Source: Bacteroides caecigallinarum
GTDB lineage: Bacteria > Bacteroidota > Bacteroidia > Bacteroidales > Bacteroidaceae
NCBI RefSeq assembly: GCF_016902295.1
Contig: NZ_JACJLQ010000033.1
Location: 1-37,006, forward strand
DNA: 37,006 nt
Direction: 5' to 3'
The notes under the pieces are model-generated. The model was not told where the DNA came from. It ran no database searches and saw nothing but the letters and a program-made list of their open reading frames with translations. The translations under genes were made by a program, and so were the position numbers. Shown one piece after another: positions 34,687-37,006 of this stretch. Numbering within the stretch: position 1 is the first letter of the stretch; each line of letters begins with the position of its first letter.

Positions 34687-35574
34687 ATGGCTTGTAACAA
34701 TATGGAAATAAATAAAAAACGATTTACAATATCTGTCGCGAAAAAATTACTTTATATGCTTGAAGGAAAAACTCTTCCTTCAAGCTCGCTTCCTCGATGG
34801 ATAGTTGATGAATTAAGGATAGAGGGGCTTATTACCGGAATAGCCAGTGGCAGCAGAGTTTCCTATCGCCTTACAGATCCTGTGGCATTCGGCAGATATA
34901 TTTCAGATAATTATACATACGGCACTTCTCTCGAAAGATGGATTGAAATCTTTTCCGGCGAAAATAAAGATTTGCAGCGCAGTATGCTTGTACAGGAAAC
35001 CGGCGATTCCAAGACTTTTAAGCTTCGAACTTTCAGAGGTTTTCTTGTGAACTGTTACGAACCTGTTCATGCAAGAATAGGGAATAGCGAGTTTATTATC
35101 TCGCCTCCGGAAGGAAGTGCTGTTTTCATACAAAAGCCGGATGAATTTTATATACCGTCAGACGTGACAGTGGTGGGAGTGGAGAATGGTGAGAACTTCC
35201 GTCATATACGGAGTCAGAAGCATCTGTTTGGAGATAATAAAGTTCTGTTCGTTTCCAGATACCCCCAGTCGGCAGATTTAAGGGAATGGCTTATTAAAAT
35301 TCCTAATAGATATATACATTTTGGAGATTTTGATCTGGCAGGTATATGTATATATCAGTCAGAGTTTTATAAATTTCTAGGCGACAGAGCAAGTTTCCTT
35401 ATTCCCGAAGATATTGAAGAAAGGTTGAAATCTGGTAATACGGGACTGTATAACATTCAATATCTTAGATATAAAAATCTGAAGATTATAGATTCACGTT
35501 TGAATGGGTTGGTTGAAATGATTCATCACTATTGTAGGGTGTATGAACAGGAAGGTTACATTGAAAATAGCTAG
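34687..35574 (+). CDS. jetD: Wadjet JetD-like Toprim nuclease
   Basis: JetD is the topoisomerase VI-like Toprim nuclease that cleaves the DNA held by JetABC. The 295-residue protein has an N-terminal winged-helix segment (about 15-75: LPRWIVDELRIEGLITGIAS) and a C-terminal Toprim core: E166 in VVGVENGENF and D214/D216 in HFGDFDLAG, the E...DxD metal triad. LGDRASFLIPEDIEERL and a helical tail follow. This is short compared with the roughly 380-400 residues I recall for JetD with DUF3322 and DUF2220, so the N-terminal arm is reduced. It starts 2 bp after jetC and is the last gene of the unit, before a bidirectional terminator. Confidence 0.85.
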   Translation: MACNNMEINKKRFTISVAKKLLYMLEGKTLPSSSLPRWIVDELRIEGLITGIASGSRVSYRLTDPVAFGRYISDNYTYGTSLERWIEIFSGENKDLQRSMLVQETGDSKTFKLRTFRGFLVNCYEPVHARIGNSEFIISPPEGSAVFIQKPDEFYIPSDVTVVGVENGENFRHIRSQKHLFGDNKVLFVSRYPQSADLREWLIKIPNRYIHFGDFDLAGICIYQSEFYKFLGDRASFLIPEDIEERLKSGNTGLYNIQYLRYKNLKIIDSRLNGLVEMIHHYCRVYEQEGYIENS

Positions 35575-35585
35575 ATACATAGGTA

Positions 35586-35625
35586 ATAAAAATAGAAATA
35601 GGTTAATGCTTTCCTGTATTTTTAT
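35586..35625. terminator. Bidirectional terminator between jetD and the YdeI-family gene
   Basis: ATAAAAATA (35586-35594) pairs with TATTTTTAT (35617-35625), with a weaker inner AGG/CCT pairing. It presents T-rich ends on both strands and lies 12 bp after jetD, touching the stop of the convergent gene. Confidence 0.55.
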
Positions 35626-36188
35626 AATCTTCCGTTGTCATTCCATTCTCCATAGAGAAGTCCTTTTCGGGTATTTTCTATAAATTTATTCAGGCGACTT
35701 TCAAAAAGTTCGGGTTGATTCCTCTTGATTTGGATGGTATCAATTCTGATTCGCCTATATAAATCAGGAAATTGGCAGAAGTTGTTCCACACTACCGAGT
35801 CGGATTGTAGCCTCTGTAATATATCCTTGTCTATGATAAAACCATTAGGTGACATATCAGGTAGAACGGCTCTTCCTGCATCTGTCATCAGTCCTAATTG
35901 TTCCATTCTTCGGCATCTTTCTTTATTGAGCTCAGACCAATTGCTTTTTGGCTTTCGTGGACAAAGTTTCTGGGCTGTTACATCATCTGCTATTTTTTTA
36001 GTAGTACTGTCTATCCAACCGAAGTATAAGGCTTCTTCTACAGCATCGATATACCAGAAAGTATTGTCATCTGTAGGCCTTCCACGTTTCACGACTACCC
36101 AACATTCTTTCTCCGTTTTATGGTTATGTATTAGCCATTCACGCAGCTCGGTTCTTGATTTGAAATCTAACAAATTATGAATTTCCAT
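35622..36188 (-). CDS. YdeI/OmpD-associated (bacteriocin-protection) family protein
   Basis: The frame is open to 36278, but the family start corresponds to the ATG at 36188 (MEIHNLLDFKSRTELREWLI), giving 188 residues; a -7 match at 36213-36220 lies between the two candidate starts and supports the shorter form. Family motifs follow: HNHKTEKECWVVVKRGRP, YIDAVEEALYFGWIDSTTKK, CPRKPKSNWSELNKERCRRM and a C-terminal RLNKFIENTRKGLLYGEW. Members are small cytoplasmic proteins implicated in peptide or bacteriocin resistance in some bacteria; the biochemical role is not known. It is convergent with jetD and not part of that operon. Confidence 0.88.
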   Translation of the reverse strand: MEIHNLLDFKSRTELREWLIHNHKTEKECWVVVKRGRPTDDNTFWYIDAVEEALYFGWIDSTTKKIADDVTAQKLCPRKPKSNWSELNKERCRRMEQLGLMTDAGRAVLPDMSPNGFIIDKDILQRLQSDSVVWNNFCQFPDLYRRIRIDTIQIKRNQPELFESRLNKFIENTRKGLLYGEWNDNGRL

Positions 36189-36212
36189 TGTAGGCCATTT
36201 TGATTTGTATTT

Positions 36213-36220
36213 CAAAAATA
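36213..36220 (-). promoter_or_regulatory. -7 element of the YdeI-family gene
   Basis: The minus strand reads TATTTTTG (TAnnTTTG), 24 bp before the ATG at 36188. There is no clear -33. Confidence 0.4.
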
Positions 36221-36231
36221 CGGAAATATCT

Positions 36232-36378
36232 TCAATGTTCATCGGATGACTTAAAAAGATATTCCAATAATTTCTCAATATAGTTGAGTAATTTGCTAGG
36301 ATTATATCTTTCTAAATCCTCATTGGCAGAATTCTCCCATACAGCAAGCGTCAGATAAGCATACCCATTCATCATCAT
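36232..36378 (-). CDS. Possible 48-aa ORF or remnant
   Basis: Starting at a run of three ATG codons (36378), the frame reads MMMNGYAYLTLAVWENSANE, then DLERYNPSKLLNYIEKLLEY and LFKSSDEH. It looks like the helical C-terminal end of a larger protein rather than random sequence, but no family is recognised. A second short minus-strand frame just upstream ends SEIVFIGDTISDIMQ-stop, so a degraded gene is possible. It lies between the YdeI promoter and the inverted repeats at 36388-36555. Confidence 0.25.
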   Translation of the reverse strand: MMMNGYAYLTLAVWENSANEDLERYNPSKLLNYIEKLLEYLFKSSDEH

Positions 36379-36387
36379 TGCATTATG

Positions 36388-36422
36388 TCAGAAATTGTAT
36401 CTCCAATAAACACAATTTCTGA
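36388..36422. repeat. 11-bp perfect inverted repeat
   Basis: TCAGAAATTGT (36388-36398) and ACAATTTCTGA (36412-36422) are exact reverse complements around 13 bp. No T-tract follows on either strand, so a terminator is not supported. Confidence 0.7.
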
Positions 36423-36501
36423 ATGAGAAAGGTAGTAAACAATATAGAACTATCAATTATTATCTAAAGGTCAGTTTGTGATTAAAGACTATTATTGGTA
36501 C

Positions 36502-36555
36502 AACCTATCATATAATAAACAGATCTCATATTTAAGCTTTATTATATGATAGGTT
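36502..36555. repeat. 18-bp perfect inverted repeat with 18-bp centre
   Basis: AACCTATCATATAATAAA (36502-36519) and TTTATTATATGATAGGTT (36538-36555) are exact reverse complements; the 18-bp centre contains AGATCT. It is downstream of the glutaredoxin-like gene and has no T-tract. It may be an RNA hairpin, a protein-binding site or a mobile-element relic. About 80 bp separate it from the other inverted repeat. Confidence 0.8.
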
Positions 36556-36579
36556 AGATGTCTCAAAATATAGTTTGTA

Positions 36580-36879
36580 TCAGCAACCACTTCCGTCTAT
36601 ATTACATGACATTCCTTCTGTAATTGGTCTTGAAGTAAGTCCGGCTTCTTCTGGTATGAGTGTAACAGAACCATCCTCTAGAACAAAGCATGGAATACCT
36701 GCAGCTCCAACTTTTTTCGCTTCATTAAAAACAGGGCTGTTATCACGGATTCTTAGAAATTCCTTTAAATATTTTACATGCGAACCTATGTCTATAATCT
36801 CATATCTGTCGTCTCCCTGTATCTGCTCTTCAACATAAATACAGTCCGGACAAGTATTCATACTGTAAATTTTAATCAT
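36580..36879 (-). CDS. Glutaredoxin-like thiol-disulfide protein
   Basis: The 99-residue protein has a thioredoxin-fold start MIKIYSMNTCPDCIYVEEQI with CPDC at residues 10-13, then a cis-Pro-type loop GAAGIPCFVLEDGSV and a tail TEGMSCNIDGSGC carrying two further cysteines. Glutaredoxin-like proteins reduce disulfides or bind small clusters in the cytoplasm. The CPDC site and the Cys-rich tail are unlike classical CPYC glutaredoxins, so this is a glutaredoxin-related family of unproven activity. It appears to be a short transcription unit ending near the 18-bp inverted repeat. Confidence 0.82.
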   Translation of the reverse strand: MIKIYSMNTCPDCIYVEEQIQGDDRYEIIDIGSHVKYLKEFLRIRDNSPVFNEAKKVGAAGIPCFVLEDGSVTLIPEEAGLTSRPITEGMSCNIDGSGC

Positions 36880-36921
36880 GATGTATATTGTTATAAATTA
36901 CTCAAGTTTCTGATTTAGATT

Positions 36922-37006
36922 TTAGGCAGTTTGTGCATATGCCTGTAGTGCTTCCAGCCTCTTGTTGTTTTCGATAAGCTGACGCATCAGCGTGTCCTCA
37001 TCTGCT
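36922..37006 (-). CDS. C-terminal end of an unidentified protein
   Basis: On the minus strand the frame is open from the right edge of the window and reads ADEDTLMRQLIENNKRLEAL, then QAYAQTA and a stop at 36924-36922. Only 27 residues are visible. They form one amphipathic, probably coiled-coil helix. The family cannot be named. It lies 42 bp upstream of the glutaredoxin-like gene on the same strand, so the two may be co-transcribed. Confidence 0.6.
   Translation of the reverse strand, partial: ADEDTLMRQLIENNKRLEALQAYAQTA

Noticed and set aside
36189..36278. 30-residue N-terminal extension of the YdeI-family protein
   Set aside because: Family members start at the MEIHN-like position, and a promoter match lies inside the extension.
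1..37006. CRISPR arrays, rRNA and tRNA genes
   Set aside because: No regularly spaced repeats and no tRNA-like cloverleaf or rRNA sequence were seen in the intergenic regions by reading.

Overview
The window looks like a chromosomal segment of a Bacteroidales bacterium (Bacteroides/Phocaeicola/Prevotella-like; genus not determinable by reading alone). The reasons are a SusC/TonB-type outer-membrane beta-barrel C-terminus, a membrane-anchored TPR/LuxR-type HTH regulator, a CCDC81-like HU/SPOR protein, a TamB-like protein, the agmatine route to putrescine, and repeated promoter matches to the Bacteroidetes sigma-ABfr -7 element TAnnTTTG. Shine-Dalgarno sequences are weak throughout, as usual in this phylum.

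Layout. 1-2263 (+): end of an outer-membrane beta-barrel protein, a strong terminator, then a TPR-membrane-HTH regulator. 2294-3710 (-): an AAA-ATPase/PD-(D/E)XK family gene broken by an internal deletion. 3795-18881 (-): a long co-directional run, transcribed from tamB leftwards through aguA, aguB, a coiled-coil protein, an HU/SPOR protein, an FHA protein, a group B-like [FeFe]-hydrogenase and its complete maturation set hydE, hydG, hydF. 19054-21579: a NhaC-type antiporter (+) convergent with glycerate kinase (-); the antiporter terminator lies inside the 3' end of the kinase gene. 21580-22250: AT-rich gap with a promoter, an inverted repeat and two doubtful tiny ORFs. 22251-26606: housekeeping and accessory genes (AlkZ-like winged-helix protein, Cys-rich 68-aa protein, FMN reductase, HD hydrolase, winged-helix protein, YqiA-DUF1653 fusion, EamA transporter), with a candidate orphan small RNA at about 24496-24615.

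26607-35574 is the accessory core: an AT-rich gap of about 770 bp, then hipB-hipA and, 45 bp later on the same strand, a complete four-gene Wadjet/SMC-like anti-plasmid operon jetA-jetB-jetC-jetD. I see no promoter match between hipA and jetA, so the six genes may be one transcription unit controlled by palindromes in the hipB leader. A HipBA kinase module joined to Wadjet is the most unusual arrangement in the window. The four Jet-like proteins show the expected parts: kleisin-like JetA, winged-helix JetB, SMC ATPase JetC with Walker A and B, and Toprim nuclease JetD with E...DxD.

35586-37006: a bidirectional terminator, a YdeI-family gene, a gene-poor stretch with two perfect inverted repeats (11-bp and 18-bp arms) and a doubtful 48-aa ORF, a glutaredoxin-like protein, and the 3' end of an unidentified gene.
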